Positions 36,289 to 46,274 of a DNA stretch of 64,000 bases are shown in pieces. The DNA is from Rhodococcus sp. OK302 (GTDB lineage: Bacteria; Actinomycetota; Actinomycetes; Mycobacteriales; Mycobacteriaceae), in the NCBI RefSeq assembly GCF_002245895.1, contig NZ_NPJZ01000001.1:4388501-4452500 (forward strand), in the 5' to 3' direction. A program made the position numbers and the translations under genes. The stretch's first letter is position 1. Each line of letters starts with the position of its first letter. A model generated the notes under the pieces. It saw only the letters and a program-made list of their open reading frames with translations. It made no database searches and had not been told where the DNA came from.

Positions 36289-38775
36289 TCACACCGTTGC
36301 GTTGGCATCCTGGACCCGGAGATCACGGGCCAGGTTGTCTCGCTTCTCGAGCACCAACCGGCGCAACGACGCCGGAGCATCCTCGTTCTTCGCTAGCCAC
36401 CGATCGACTGCCTCCAGGTCCCCGGAAGCCGGGAACAAACCGTTGACGAGTCGCCGGGCTATCTCGATACTGCGCTCGGACCACCATGCCCGCAACGACG
36501 CAAAATAGTCGGGTGCATAGCCCTCGATCAGCGTCCCGTCTGCGCCGGCCCGGAAGCCGCCGATCATTGCGTCGAGGTAATCGTTCGAGAGTGTTCGGTC
36601 AGTTGTTGTGGCCGTCCACACTTTTGCCTTCGTGTCCGCCGTCGGTAGAGATGCGAGAGCGCGGGCATGCGCAGTTTTTCCGGCTGAGGTGCCATCACGT
36701 TCCAATTCCTGATCGAGATCATCGGGATCGGCAAAACCGGTGGCAGCCAACGCAATCCACAGCGCCCAGCGGAGGTCAGGATCGAGGGCTAATCCGACCG
36801 GACCCGGGCTCTCGCCGAGCAGTATCGCTCGAAGTGCTTCGGCGTAGGTGTCGTCGATTGCGGCGGCGGCCGCGCACGCGCGAGCCCAGGCCAGCTGACG
36901 GCCGGATTCCGGCTCGCTCTCGAACATGGTCTTCCAGGTAGTCGCCAACCAACCCGCTGCAGCGGGCGGGCGAAGGTGCTCTGGAACGTAGTGAACGATC
37001 GCGTACTGCGCGTCGGTCAGTACGGAGCTGAGAATGGCGAGGTCGGACTCTGTGGGGCCGAACCGTTCCACCATCGCAAGGTAGCGGAACACCGACAACT
37101 CGCCGTCCCGTACCGAGTTCCACAGAGACGACCACACAACTCCGCGTGCCAGAGGATCGACAATCCGGTCGAGCGAGTTGTCGACGGTCTCGAGAGACGC
37201 GGCATCGAGTCGAACTTTGGCGTACGTCAGGTCGTCGTCGTTGAGCAGGATCAACCGTCCGGCCGGAAGATCGATCGGTGTCCGCGCGGCTGCGAAGTCG
37301 ATGTCCACCCGGTCTGAGCGGACCAGATCACCGGTCTCGTTGTAATCGTAAACACCGACTGCCAGTCGGTGAGGCCGCGGATCGGTCTGCACCAACTCTC
37401 CGCTCTCCAACGTCAACGTGGACACACCGGTGGTCTGCAACCACGCACGCGCCCAATCGCGCATGTCTCGGCCGGAGGTAGCGCTCAACGCGTCGAGGAA
37501 ATCGACCAGTCGAGTGTTTCCGAATGCGTGAGCCCGGAAGTACCGTCGCGCTGCCTCGAAGAACGCGTCGCGGCCGACAAACGCCACCAATTGTTTGAGG
37601 ACGCTTGCACCCTTGGCGTACGTAATGCCGTCGAAGTTCAGTTTTGCAGCCTCGAGATCAACGATATCGGCGACAATCGGATGGGTGGTCGGCAGCTGAT
37701 CCTGCAGGTAGGCCCAGGATTTCCGCTTGATTGCGAACGCCACCCAAGCATCGGTGAATCTTGTGGCCTCCACACTGACCAGCGCTCCCATGAAGTCCGC
37801 GAACGACTCCTTGAGCCACAGATCGTCCCACCAGACCATCGTCACGAGGTCGCCGAACCACATGTGTGCCATCTCGTGCAGGATCGTGTTGGCACGGCTC
37901 TGGTACTGCGCATCCGTGGCTTTTCCCCGGAATACGTAGGCCTCGGTGAATGTGACGAGTCCTGGATTCTCCATTGCCCCGAGGTTGTATTCGGGAACAA
38001 ATATCTGGTCGTACTTACCGAACGGGTACGGGTAGTCGAAAGCTTCGGCATAGAAATCGAGACCTTGCCTGGTCACCTCGAAAACGTCGTCGGCGTCGAG
38101 GTACTCGGCCAGCGAAGCCCGGCACAGCACAGCCAGATCAACGGTGAGATCGCCACGAGACCACTGCGATGCCACCCGATGGTAGGGACCGGCAGCGATC
38201 GCTGTGATGTACGTCGAAATCGGCAGTGTCGGAGCAAATTCCACAGTCTTGCTGCCGGTGTCAGACGAATCTGTTTGCACCGGAGCCTGGTTCGACAGCA
38301 CTTCCCAGGACTGCGGAGCCGTCACCACAAAAGTGAACGGCGCCTTCATGTCCGGCTGCTCGAAGCAGGCAAACACACGACGTGCATCCGCCGGTTCGTA
38401 CTGCGTGTACAGGTATGTCTGCCCGTCGGCGTCGTCGACAAATCGGTGTAAACCCTCGCCGGAACGGCTGTACTCGGCAAGGGCATTCACCCGAACGACG
38501 CTCGACCCCAACACGCCGATCAACTGGATCCGCGCGCCGTCATACTCGAATGGAATCCGATGGCCGTTCACCTCGACGGATTCGACTGCAGCACCGATGA
38601 AATCGATCCAGGTCGAGTCTGTTGTCGACTGCATTTCGACTGTGGTGACCGACCTGAAGGTCGGCACAGCCGCATCCGTCGCCGACCGGAGATCCAACTC
38701 CACTCGATACCCGGTCACCGATACAGCAGACGATCGTCCGGCAACTTCGCTTCGACTCAAATTCGCGGTGCTCAC
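36289..38775 (-). CDS. pepN: Aminopeptidase N
   Basis: An 828-residue cytoplasmic M1 zinc aminopeptidase that removes N-terminal residues from peptides. It has the exopeptidase motif GAMENPGLVTF near residue 265. The zinc site HEMAHMWFGDLVT is near 300, and the second Glu follows in LKESFADFMG. A C-terminal ERAP-like helical domain with the family's LRRLVLEKRDNLARDLRVQ completes it. Length is typical. It converges on the DUF2254 gene with one base between stops. Confidence 0.97.
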   Translation of the reverse strand: MSTANLSRSEVAGRSSAVSVTGYRVELDLRSATDAAVPTFRSVTTVEMQSTTDSTWIDFIGAAVESVEVNGHRIPFEYDGARIQLIGVLGSSVVRVNALAEYSRSGEGLHRFVDDADGQTYLYTQYEPADARRVFACFEQPDMKAPFTFVVTAPQSWEVLSNQAPVQTDSSDTGSKTVEFAPTLPISTYITAIAAGPYHRVASQWSRGDLTVDLAVLCRASLAEYLDADDVFEVTRQGLDFYAEAFDYPYPFGKYDQIFVPEYNLGAMENPGLVTFTEAYVFRGKATDAQYQSRANTILHEMAHMWFGDLVTMVWWDDLWLKESFADFMGALVSVEATRFTDAWVAFAIKRKSWAYLQDQLPTTHPIVADIVDLEAAKLNFDGITYAKGASVLKQLVAFVGRDAFFEAARRYFRAHAFGNTRLVDFLDALSATSGRDMRDWARAWLQTTGVSTLTLESGELVQTDPRPHRLAVGVYDYNETGDLVRSDRVDIDFAAARTPIDLPAGRLILLNDDDLTYAKVRLDAASLETVDNSLDRIVDPLARGVVWSSLWNSVRDGELSVFRYLAMVERFGPTESDLAILSSVLTDAQYAIVHYVPEHLRPPAAAGWLATTWKTMFESEPESGRQLAWARACAAAAAIDDTYAEALRAILLGESPGPVGLALDPDLRWALWIALAATGFADPDDLDQELERDGTSAGKTAHARALASLPTADTKAKVWTATTTDRTLSNDYLDAMIGGFRAGADGTLIEGYAPDYFASLRAWWSERSIEIARRLVNGLFPASGDLEAVDRWLAKNEDAPASLRRLVLEKRDNLARDLRVQDANATV

Positions 38776-38811
38776 CTACCTGATCCTGCCAGGCTGCACC
38801 GCGTTGGTCTC

Positions 38812-39612
38812 CTAGCCGGTGAAAGCGCCCTGCCAGACGGTGTCGAACGGGGTGTGAGCAGAGACGCGAGCTTCGATGCCGGCGGTGACAAACTTCTTTG
38901 CGAGCGCAACAGCCTCATTCACGTCGACGCCCTTTGCCAGCTCCGCGGTGACTGCGGCAGCAAGGGTGCAACCGGCACCCGAGACGCGTTCCTGGCCGAC
39001 CTTGGGAGCAGAAAGAATGGTCACGTCCGTACCGTCGAACAGCACGTCGACGGCGTCGTCTCCGGCCAATTCGACGCCGCCCTTGGCGAGAACGTACTTC
39101 GGTCCGAGGTCGTGAATACGACGAGCGGCCTCGATCAGTTCCTCGACGCTGGAGATGCTTTCCATGCCGGCCAGCGTGCGCGCCTCGAAGAGGTTGGGCG
39201 TGACAACCGTCGCGAGCGGGAGGATCGAATCACGAAGTGCTGTATCGGTATCGAGCGCTGCGCCGGGCTCCTGACCCTTGCAGATCAGAACCGGATCAAG
39301 AACGACGTGGCGCCAGGACTGGCGACGAAGTCCTTCGGCGACAACCTCGATGGTGGCGGGAGTGCCCAGCATGCCGATCTTCACGACCTCGAGATCGTGC
39401 GCCGCGGTTGCCGCTTCGATCTGATCCGCAATGACCTCGGGTGCGATCGGGACAAACCGATGGCCCCAGTTGTTCTTGGGATCGAAGGACACGATGCACG
39501 TCGTCGTCGCGATTCCGTAGACGCCGCGGGCCTGGAAAGTCTTGAGGTCTACCTGTAGGCCGGCACCACCGGTGGATTCGGATCCAGCGATGACGTAGGC
39601 AAGGTCAACCAC
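38812..39612 (-). CDS. pdxK: Pyridoxine/pyridoxamine kinase, ThiD-like (PdxK)
   Basis: A 266-residue ribokinase-family enzyme. The N-terminus (VIAGSESTGGAGLQVDLKTFQ), SFDPKNNWGHRF, LDPVLICKG, VVTPNLFEARTLAGM and the anion-hole/catalytic GAGCTLAAAVTAELAKG are all present. The pattern, including DPKNNWGH and DLKTFQARGVYG, resembles the Bacillus subtilis ThiD-like pyridoxine kinase PdxK more than true ThiD, so pyridoxal-phosphate salvage is favoured. Hydroxymethylpyrimidine kinase remains possible. A single gene between pepN and the large kinase gene. Confidence 0.82.
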   Translation of the reverse strand: MVDLAYVIAGSESTGGAGLQVDLKTFQARGVYGIATTTCIVSFDPKNNWGHRFVPIAPEVIADQIEAATAAHDLEVVKIGMLGTPATIEVVAEGLRRQSWRHVVLDPVLICKGQEPGAALDTDTALRDSILPLATVVTPNLFEARTLAGMESISSVEELIEAARRIHDLGPKYVLAKGGVELAGDDAVDVLFDGTDVTILSAPKVGQERVSGAGCTLAAAVTAELAKGVDVNEAVALAKKFVTAGIEARVSAHTPFDTVWQGAFTG

Positions 39613-39707
39613 GGTACTAACTCCTCTTGGGGCTTCGACACCATCCGCGGATACCCGCGAATGCCGGAGGTGAGTTTATCAATATTGACTGTGCAGCTTT
39701 TCCGCGA

Positions 39708-42700
39708 CTACTCACCCGGTCCACCGGGCTCGTTTTGGGACTGCTCGACCACCCAGGCAGCGATCTGCGCGCGCGACGTGAAACCAAGTTTGGTGAGGAC
39801 GTGCTCCACATGGCCCTGCGCGGTGCGTATCGAGATCACCAACTTGGCAGCGATCTGTTTGTTGGTGAGGCCCTGAGCGACGAGGTCCGCAACCTCACGC
39901 TCACGCTTGGTCAAGTCTGTCGACTGACCCGCCGTACGGGTCGCGTCCGGGGATTGCCGGCCGAGCGCATACGCGACTGCCCCATCCATACCCATGAGCC
40001 GTCCCTGTCTGCGGGCTGCCCCGAATGCCTTCTCACCGAGGGCTCGCCGCGTCAACGCTTCGCATTCCTCCTGATAGGGCTGCAGTGTGGGGAACACGAT
40101 CGTGACGCTGCCTACGGAGAGCCCCAACTCTTCCGCGGCGCCGATCAGAACGGCCGCACGCCGCGAATTCCCTTCTGCCGCAGCAATCCATGCCAACACC
40201 TCCAGGCACGCCGCGCAGGTGAGCGGATCATTGACCTGCTCGGTGAGCTGAAGCGCCTGCCCGAGCAGGTCAACGGCTCTCCCCTGGTCGCCCCGTCGCC
40301 ACATCGCAACGCCCATGGCCCACAGCGTGTACGAGTGATACACCGATTCCCCGTGAGATTCGGTGATTGCGAGCGCTTTTTCGTAACAGCCGATCGACCG
40401 TTGCGATTCGCCGAGCAGTTCGTACACCAACCCGAGTATCTGCAATACGCTCACTTCACGTGTGAGATCACCACGTGCGTCGAACACCTCCAGAGCATTC
40501 TCCAAGCGGGAGACTGCGCGTGGTAGATCGTCCCGGTACAGCGCCAGCATGCCGTCGGCATGATCCACTAGTGCTTGGGCAAGGGGGTCAGTGAGCTGAG
40601 CAGCAAGCGCGCGTCCCTCCTCCATCAGGGCAGTCGCTGCCAGTAGGTCGCCCTGCACTGCTGCCAACAGACTGTCCGCGTGGATCGCTCGAATGCGTCC
40701 CGATGTCGGCTTTCCCGCATCGCGGGCGAGGAAACTGTCGAGCCAATGCCGGCTCTCGCTGTACAGACCCCGGGTCAGTGAGAAGTGATACAGCGCAGTA
40801 GCCATCTGCAGTCCGGCCTCGACGCCCGACTCTCCGTCGGAGAGGCCGTATTCCAAAGCTTCCCGCATATTCGGCAGCTCCCGATCGAGACGATCAATCC
40901 ACTCGAGTTGCCTCGGGCTGATCCATCCGGCTTCCGCGTCAAGCGCCAACTGCCGGTACCAGTCCAGGTGTCGGCCGCGGAACACCTCGTACTCACCGGC
41001 CTGCTGGATTTTCTCCCGGCCGTAATCGCGAAGTGTCTCCAGCAATCGGAAGTGGACCGCGGTGTCGAACTCCTCTCGGATCAGGATCGATTTGTCCACC
41101 AGTGAGCTCAGCGAGTCCAGCAGGCCCTCCTGCGCCGCGTCGACGCCGCAGACCTCCTCCGCCGCATCGAGTTCGAAACTTCCCGCGAACACCGCCAGCC
41201 TCCCCCACAGCTGCTGTTCTTCGGGAGTACACAGGTCGTAGCTCCAGTCGATACTCCATCGCAAGGTCTGCTGCCGTGTGGGGGCAGCCCGGCTACCTCG
41301 GGTGAGAAGCGCATAGCGATCGTCGAGCCGCTCCAAGATCTGTTCGGGCGACATCGCCCGCAACCTCGCCGCCGCCAACTCGATCGCCAGTGGCAGCCCG
41401 TCCAGCCGCTGGCAAATCCGGGTGACGACGGCCCTGTTCTCCTCGGTAAGTTCAAAGCCCGGCACCGCGGCAGCCGCCCGTTCGACGAACAGCGTCACCG
41501 CGTCGTATCGGGGCAACACACGTAGCGACGGCTCTTGGTCAGGACCGGGGACCGCCAACGGAGACACCCGCAGTACTGATTCCCCGCCAATGCCGAGAGG
41601 CTCGCGTGTGGTCGTCAAGATTTTCAACTGTGGGCACGCTCGCAGCATTGCTTCGACCAAAGCCGCCACCGCATCGACGACCTGCTCACAGTTGTCGAGG
41701 ACCAGCAACAACGTTCGAGTGGCCAGAAACTCCACCACAATGTCCTGCAACGGCCGCGCAGACTGGTCACGCACTCCGAGAGCGGCCGCCACGGCGACGA
41801 CCACAAGCGGCTCTTCGTGCAGCTCACCCAACTCGACCAGCCACACGCCGTCGGCGAAGTCCCTCTGCGCTTTTGCCGCAACCTGCAACGCGAGACGCGT
41901 CTTGCCGACACCGCCAATTCCGGTCAACGTGACCAGACGAGACCCAGACAACAAGTTCTTCGCCTCGGCCAGCTCAGCGCGCCGGCCAACGAAGCTGGTC
42001 AGCTCCAGCGGCAAACTTCTCTCGACTCCCTGACCGGACGGTGAGGTGGGCGGACTCCATCGTCGCGACGGTGGTGGTGAATCCTGGCGCTCACCTTCGT
42101 GTTCGGCGCGCAGCGCCATTTCATCGACTGGGAACCCGTGGCGGAACTGAAGTTGCCGCAGGTCCTCGCCCAGCGCCGACGCAGATTGCCGGTCCCCGGG
42201 GTCTCGGGACATTGCCTTCTCGACGACCCCACACACGTCGTCAGGAAAGCCGTTCTCCCGCAAATCGGGCACCTGTTGTGCGGTGATCCGCAAGAATTGG
42301 GCCACAACCTGCTCGCCGCTGCGGCGCTCGAATGCCGCGTGACCGGTGAGCGCACTGAACAGCGTGGCCCCGAGCCCGTAGACATCTGAGGCCGGACTCG
42401 GCGGCTCACCACCGAGCACCTCCGGCGCGGTGAATGCCGGCGAACCAGTGACCGTTCCGGTCGCAGTCTTGAAACCGTCTGTGATGTGCGCTATCCCGAA
42501 ATCTGTCAGAGCCGGTTCACCGTAGTCGGTCAGCAGAATGTTTGCCGGTTTGACGTCACGATGCAGAATGCCGAGCAAGTGCGCCGTCTCGAGCGCGCCC
42601 GCCATCTTCACCCCGAGCCTCAGCACTTCCTCCACGGAGAACGGCCCCTGCCGGCGGATCCGAGCATCGACGGAGCCTTGCGAGTGGTACGCCATAACCA

Positions 42701-43001
42701 GGTAGGGGCGCCCGGTGTCAGTGACACCGACTTCCAAAACGCCCACGATGTTCGGGTGGCCGGTCAATCGCCCCATTGCCCGCTGTTCCCGGAAGAAGCG
42801 TGCGCGGTTCTCCTCGTCGAGATCAGCAGTCAGTACCTTCACGGCGACAGTACGGTCCAGTCCGGTTTGCACGCAGCGGTAGACCACTCCGAATCCGCCG
42901 CGCCCGACCTCCCGCGCGTCGTCGAATCCCGCCGCTCCCAGCTCATCCACGATGAATGGAAGCAGGTCGCGACGCGTGTGGAGTTGATCGTCTTCGACCA
43001 T
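39708..43001 (-). CDS. PknK-like Ser/Thr kinase - NTPase - TPR - LuxR regulator
   Basis: A 1097-residue signalling protein. (1) Eukaryotic-type kinase about 15-290: GRGGFGVVYRC P-loop, VAVKVL lysine, HRDVKPANILLTDYG catalytic loop, DFGIAH. (2) Proline-rich linker. (3) STAND/NB-ARC ATPase about 335-600: LTGIGGVGKTRLALQVAAKA, LLLVLDNCEQ, then a winged-helix with DRYALLTRGSRAAPTRQQTL. (4) TPR-like helical repeats about 700-990. (5) LuxR helix-turn-helix about 1020-1085: KREREVADLVAQGLTNKQIA. The start of the kinase closely resembles mycobacterial PknK. All kinase residues are present, so it should be active. It may phosphorylate itself to control DNA binding. Divergent from a tiny gene at 43282. 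Confidence 0.93.
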   Translation of the reverse strand: MVEDDQLHTRRDLLPFIVDELGAAGFDDAREVGRGGFGVVYRCVQTGLDRTVAVKVLTADLDEENRARFFREQRAMGRLTGHPNIVGVLEVGVTDTGRPYLVMAYHSQGSVDARIRRQGPFSVEEVLRLGVKMAGALETAHLLGILHRDVKPANILLTDYGEPALTDFGIAHITDGFKTATGTVTGSPAFTAPEVLGGEPPSPASDVYGLGATLFSALTGHAAFERRSGEQVVAQFLRITAQQVPDLRENGFPDDVCGVVEKAMSRDPGDRQSASALGEDLRQLQFRHGFPVDEMALRAEHEGERQDSPPPSRRWSPPTSPSGQGVERSLPLELTSFVGRRAELAEAKNLLSGSRLVTLTGIGGVGKTRLALQVAAKAQRDFADGVWLVELGELHEEPLVVVAVAAALGVRDQSARPLQDIVVEFLATRTLLLVLDNCEQVVDAVAALVEAMLRACPQLKILTTTREPLGIGGESVLRVSPLAVPGPDQEPSLRVLPRYDAVTLFVERAAAAVPGFELTEENRAVVTRICQRLDGLPLAIELAAARLRAMSPEQILERLDDRYALLTRGSRAAPTRQQTLRWSIDWSYDLCTPEEQQLWGRLAVFAGSFELDAAEEVCGVDAAQEGLLDSLSSLVDKSILIREEFDTAVHFRLLETLRDYGREKIQQAGEYEVFRGRHLDWYRQLALDAEAGWISPRQLEWIDRLDRELPNMREALEYGLSDGESGVEAGLQMATALYHFSLTRGLYSESRHWLDSFLARDAGKPTSGRIRAIHADSLLAAVQGDLLAATALMEEGRALAAQLTDPLAQALVDHADGMLALYRDDLPRAVSRLENALEVFDARGDLTREVSVLQILGLVYELLGESQRSIGCYEKALAITESHGESVYHSYTLWAMGVAMWRRGDQGRAVDLLGQALQLTEQVNDPLTCAACLEVLAWIAAAEGNSRRAAVLIGAAEELGLSVGSVTIVFPTLQPYQEECEALTRRALGEKAFGAARRQGRLMGMDGAVAYALGRQSPDATRTAGQSTDLTKREREVADLVAQGLTNKQIAAKLVISIRTAQGHVEHVLTKLGFTSRAQIAAWVVEQSQNEPGGPGE

Positions 43002-43281
43002 GGGCTACTTCGATTCTGCGGAATCGCCGGCGACGCACCATTGCGCTACTTCTCGATAATGTTCCCTTCGCGCATGGCCGTCAACGCAGTGCGTGCCGAG
43101 CCCGGTGGCACCGAGCGTTCACTCGGCAACTGCGCAAAGGGTCTGAGCGAGCGTGGGCCTGCGCGGTGACGTATTGACCCAGAGAGATAGGTACCCGTGC
43201 ACGTACTTCGACCGATGTGTGCAACTCCCCTGAGTGCGACGGTCAAGGAGTACCTACACATACCGATCGGATCTGGTTGCG

Positions 43282-43437
43282 ATGACAACTCTGAAAGATC
43301 AATTGGACAACTGTCAGTACCTGCTGACGCGAGCCCGGCTTGCCGGTGACGACGATGCAGTCCGGCGATTCACCGAGTACCGAGAACTGTTGATTAGGCA
43401 GTCAGCCAGCATGAAAACTCATCTTCGCCTGGTGTAG
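43282..43437 (+). CDS. Putative 51-residue protein
   Basis: A short frame encoding a charged helical peptide (TTLKDQLDNCQYLLTRARLA, then DDDAVRRFTEYRELLIRQ). Its composition is protein-like, predicted as two amphipathic helices, with no arginine-rich noise. ATG at 43282 lacks a good ribosome binding site, so the start or the gene itself is uncertain. It is divergent from the PknK-like gene and could be a small partner or an unrelated peptide. No family recognised. Confidence 0.45.
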   Translation: MTTLKDQLDNCQYLLTRARLAGDDDAVRRFTEYRELLIRQSASMKTHLRLV

Positions 43438-43500
43438 GTGCGGCAACCTGGCTGATCCGTCCGAGCCAACGGCCCGGACGAGTGGCATGGCGCTCGTCGA

Positions 43501-43878
43501 TCACCTTCCGGCTTGAAAGCGTTTAGCAGCACGGTCCCCCAGTAGTGATGCATGCACCAACATCCCCGTCACCACCACGAACAGAATGATCGAGAAGAGT
43601 ACGGATGCCCTAGTTCCGAATCCCCACCACAAGCCCATCAGGAGCTGTATCGCTAACCCAGCCAACGCCATTCGCATTGTACGACGAAACGCAGGCGCTG
43701 CAATCCTGTGCGCCAACTGCCAGGCTGCGGGACTCGACATCGTTGCGCGGGTCCGAATCCCCACCAACTCGTTCGGGGTGTCACCGACAATCCGTTGCAC
43801 CAGAACGACCGCGACCGCCAGCAACGCTGTCCCACCCGACAGAGAAATCGTCAGACCTAACAATTCTTGCGAATCCAT
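43501..43878 (-). CDS. SdpI-family membrane protein
   Basis: A 125-residue membrane protein with three hydrophobic helices (GLTISLSGGTALLAVAVVLV, ALAGLAIQLLMGLWW, SVLFSIILFVVVTGMLVH). Between the first two lies the SdpI signature NELVGIRTRATMSSPAAWQLAH, shared with the immunity and signal protein of the Bacillus sporulation-delaying toxin. No SdpC-like toxin gene is near, so in this setting it is more likely a general membrane protein of the SdpI/YhfL-type group. Independent gene next to a tRNA. Confidence 0.82.
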   Translation of the reverse strand: MDSQELLGLTISLSGGTALLAVAVVLVQRIVGDTPNELVGIRTRATMSSPAAWQLAHRIAAPAFRRTMRMALAGLAIQLLMGLWWGFGTRASVLFSIILFVVVTGMLVHASLLGDRAAKRFQAGR

Positions 43879-43935
43879 ACTCCCCCTGACCGATAATCAC
43901 GACCCTCGAACCAACGCACCTATGGTGCACAAACA

Positions 43936-43972
43936 AGAAGGACCCGGTGAGAAATTCTCACCGGGTCCTTCT
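43936..43972 (-). terminator. Terminator of tRNA-Pro
   Basis: A near-perfect inverted repeat of 17 base pairs (GAAGGACCCGGTGAGAA and complement) with a loop of about three bases. It lies just downstream of the tRNA in its direction of transcription and is followed by a T-containing stretch. Confidence 0.85.
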
Positions 43973-43976
43973 TTGG

Positions 43977-44050
<74 letters not shown>

Positions 44051-44151
44051 TCCCGCGCCCTTGTTTCGGGCGCTTGGAAAGATTACATCAGAGACGGGCT
44101 GAAGTACCAATCGGCTGGTCAGAGCCGTTTTAGTACCTTTTTGGCGGCAAA

Positions 44152-45582
44152 CTAGCGGTTCTTGCGGTCGCGCTTCTCGCGAACTCGCACGGAAACACGA
44201 ATCGGACTTCCGTCGAAGTTGAACTCTTCACGCAGACGACGCTCGAGGAACCGGCGGTAACCGGCCTCGAGGAAGCCTGTGGTGAAGAGAACGAAGGTCG
44301 GCGGACGCGTGCTTGCCTGCGTCGCGAACATGATGCGAGGCAGTCGACCGCCACGCATCGGCGGCGGGGTGGCCGCCACAACTTCCTTGAGCCAGGTATT
44401 CAAGCGACCCGTCGGGATGCGTTTGTCCCACGACTCCAGAGCCGTGTCGAGGGCCGGCACGAGCTTCTGCACAGCGCGACCCGTACGAGCGGAGATGTTG
44501 ACTCGTGAAGCCCAGGGAACACGAACCAGGTCGCGGTCGATTTCCTTGTCCAACATGAGTCGACGGTCCTCGTCGACGAGGTCCCACTTGTTGAACGCGA
44601 TCACCAAAGCGCGACCCGTGTCGGCCACCATGCTCAGGACGCGCAGGTCCTGCTCGGTGAGCGGCTCGTGTGCGTCGATCAGCAGGATCGCGACCTCAGC
44701 GGCCTCGATCGCGCTCTTCGTACGCAGCGACGCGTAGAACTCGGCGCCGCTGGCATGGCTAACGCGCTTGCGCAGTCCAGCCGTGTCAACGAAACGCCAA
44801 GGGCGTCCGCCCAATTCGACGATCGAGTCGACGGGGTCGACGGTGGTGCCGGCAACATCGTGCACGACGGAGCGCTCGTCGCCGGACAGCTTGTTGAGCA
44901 AGCTGGACTTTCCGACGTTCGGCTTTCCGACCAGTGCAACACGGCGGGGGCCGCCGCCGGGGATACCTTCACGCGGGGTTTCGGGCAGCTTGGCCAGAAC
45001 CTCGTCGAGGAGATCTCCGGTTCCGCGGCCGTGCGTCGCACTCACGGAGTACGGCTGACCGAGGCCCAAGGACCACAGTGCTGCAACCTCGGACTCGGTG
45101 CGTCCGTCGTCCACCTTGTTGGCGACGAGGATGACCGGAGTCTTGGAGCGACGCAGTACGCGCGCTACAGCCTCGTCCGTGGCGGTTGCGCCGACAACAG
45201 CGTCGACGACAAGAAGGATCGCGTCAGCGGTTCCCATTGCCAGTTCGGCCTGACGAGCAACAGCCTGCTGAAGGCCCTTCGCGTCGGGCTCCCATCCGCC
45301 GGTGTCCTGGACGAGGAAGCGTCGACCGCTCCAGTTCGCCTCGTACGAAACACGGTCACGGGTGACGCCGGGGACATCCTCGACTACCGCTTCACGGCGG
45401 CCGATGATGCGGTTGACGAGCGTCGACTTACCGACGTTCGGTCGTCCCACCACAGCGAGTGTGGGGACGGCGACATACGGCTCGCCTTCACCGTCTGCTG
45501 CTTCGAGATCGAGGTGGTCCCACTCGGACTCCTCGTTCCAGACGCCGTCGCCGGCAAATTCGGTTACCAGATCGTCGCTCAC
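44152..45582 (-). CDS. der: GTPase Der (EngA), 50S ribosome assembly
   Basis: A 476-residue protein with two tandem GTPase domains and a KH-like C-terminus, essential for large-subunit maturation. Domain 1 has [27 protein letters not shown] and NKVD. Domain 2 has [27 protein letters not shown] and NKWD. The C-terminal part has [22 protein letters not shown] and ends in basic [11 protein letters not shown]. The first 35 residues are an acidic extension common in actinobacteria. GTG at 45582 overlaps the cmk stop. Last gene of the long leftward series. Confidence 0.97.
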   Translation of the reverse strand: MSDDLVTEFAGDGVWNEESEWDHLDLEAADGEGEPYVAVPTLAVVGRPNVGKSTLVNRIIGRREAVVEDVPGVTRDRVSYEANWSGRRFLVQDTGGWEPDAKGLQQAVARQAELAMGTADAILLVVDAVVGATATDEAVARVLRRSKTPVILVANKVDDGRTESEVAALWSLGLGQPYSVSATHGRGTGDLLDEVLAKLPETPREGIPGGGPRRVALVGKPNVGKSSLLNKLSGDERSVVHDVAGTTVDPVDSIVELGGRPWRFVDTAGLRKRVSHASGAEFYASLRTKSAIEAAEVAILLIDAHEPLTEQDLRVLSMVADTGRALVIAFNKWDLVDEDRRLMLDKEIDRDLVRVPWASRVNISARTGRAVQKLVPALDTALESWDKRIPTGRLNTWLKEVVAATPPPMRGGRLPRIMFATQASTRPPTFVLFTTGFLEAGYRRFLERRLREEFNFDGSPIRVSVRVREKRDRKNR

Positions 45583-46274
45583 TGCACTGCTCCAGTTCTG
45601 TCGCTGACCACCAGCACCAGCCTGGCGATCACATCCTCTATGCCCAATTCGCTGGTATCCACCAGTACGGAATCCTCGGCAGGGCGCAACGGCGACACTG
45701 CCCGAGTCGAATCGAGATGGTCACGGCGTTGCACGTCGGCTAACACCGCTTCGTAATTGTCTTCACGGCCTTGGCCGATGTTCTGCGTATTGCGCCGTGC
45801 CGCACGGGTTTCCGCGGATGCCGTCAGGAAGATCTTGACGTCCGCATCCGGAAGTACGACAGTTCCGATGTCTCGACCCTCGACGACGATGCGATCCGCA
45901 CTCGACGCCAACTCACGCTGAGTCGCGACCAGCAGGTCTCGAACCTCGGGCACTGCCGACACTGCGGATACAGCCTTGGTCACCGCGTCGCCGCGGATCT
46001 CTTCACTGACATCCGCACCGTCGAGCAGAACCTGCTCGCCGGCCGGGTCGGTACCGATGGACCACGGCAACGACGCCACAGCAGCGGTGATCGCTGCCGA
46101 ATCCTCCAGATCGATTCCGCTGCGAAGAACGTGCAGGGTCGCGATCCGGTAGATGGCTCCGGTGTCGAGGTAGCGGGCGCCCAGCTGCTGCGCCAACGCA
46201 CGGGAGACACTGGACTTGCCGGTTCCGGACGGTCCGTCCATCGCGACAACCAGTGGCACCGACTGGTCGGTCAC
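45579..46274 (-). CDS. cmk: Cytidylate kinase
   Basis: A 231-residue enzyme phosphorylating CMP and dCMP to the diphosphates. The P-loop [16 protein letters not shown] is near residue 15, [16 protein letters not shown] and the CMP-binding region follow, [21 protein letters not shown] marks the core, and the lid is [14 protein letters not shown] at 46274 overlaps the upstream stop by four bases. Its last bases overlap der. Together with pyrG upstream, it makes this region a pyrimidine-nucleotide hub. Confidence 0.97.
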   Translation of the reverse strand: MTDQSVPLVVAMDGPSGTGKSSVSRALAQQLGARYLDTGAIYRIATLHVLRSGIDLEDSAAITAAVASLPWSIGTDPAGEQVLLDGADVSEEIRGDAVTKAVSAVSAVPEVRDLLVATQRELASSADRIVVEGRDIGTVVLPDADVKIFLTASAETRAARRNTQNIGQGREDNYEAVLADVQRRDHLDSTRAVSPLRPAEDSVLVDTSELGIEDVIARLVLVVSDRTGAVQ

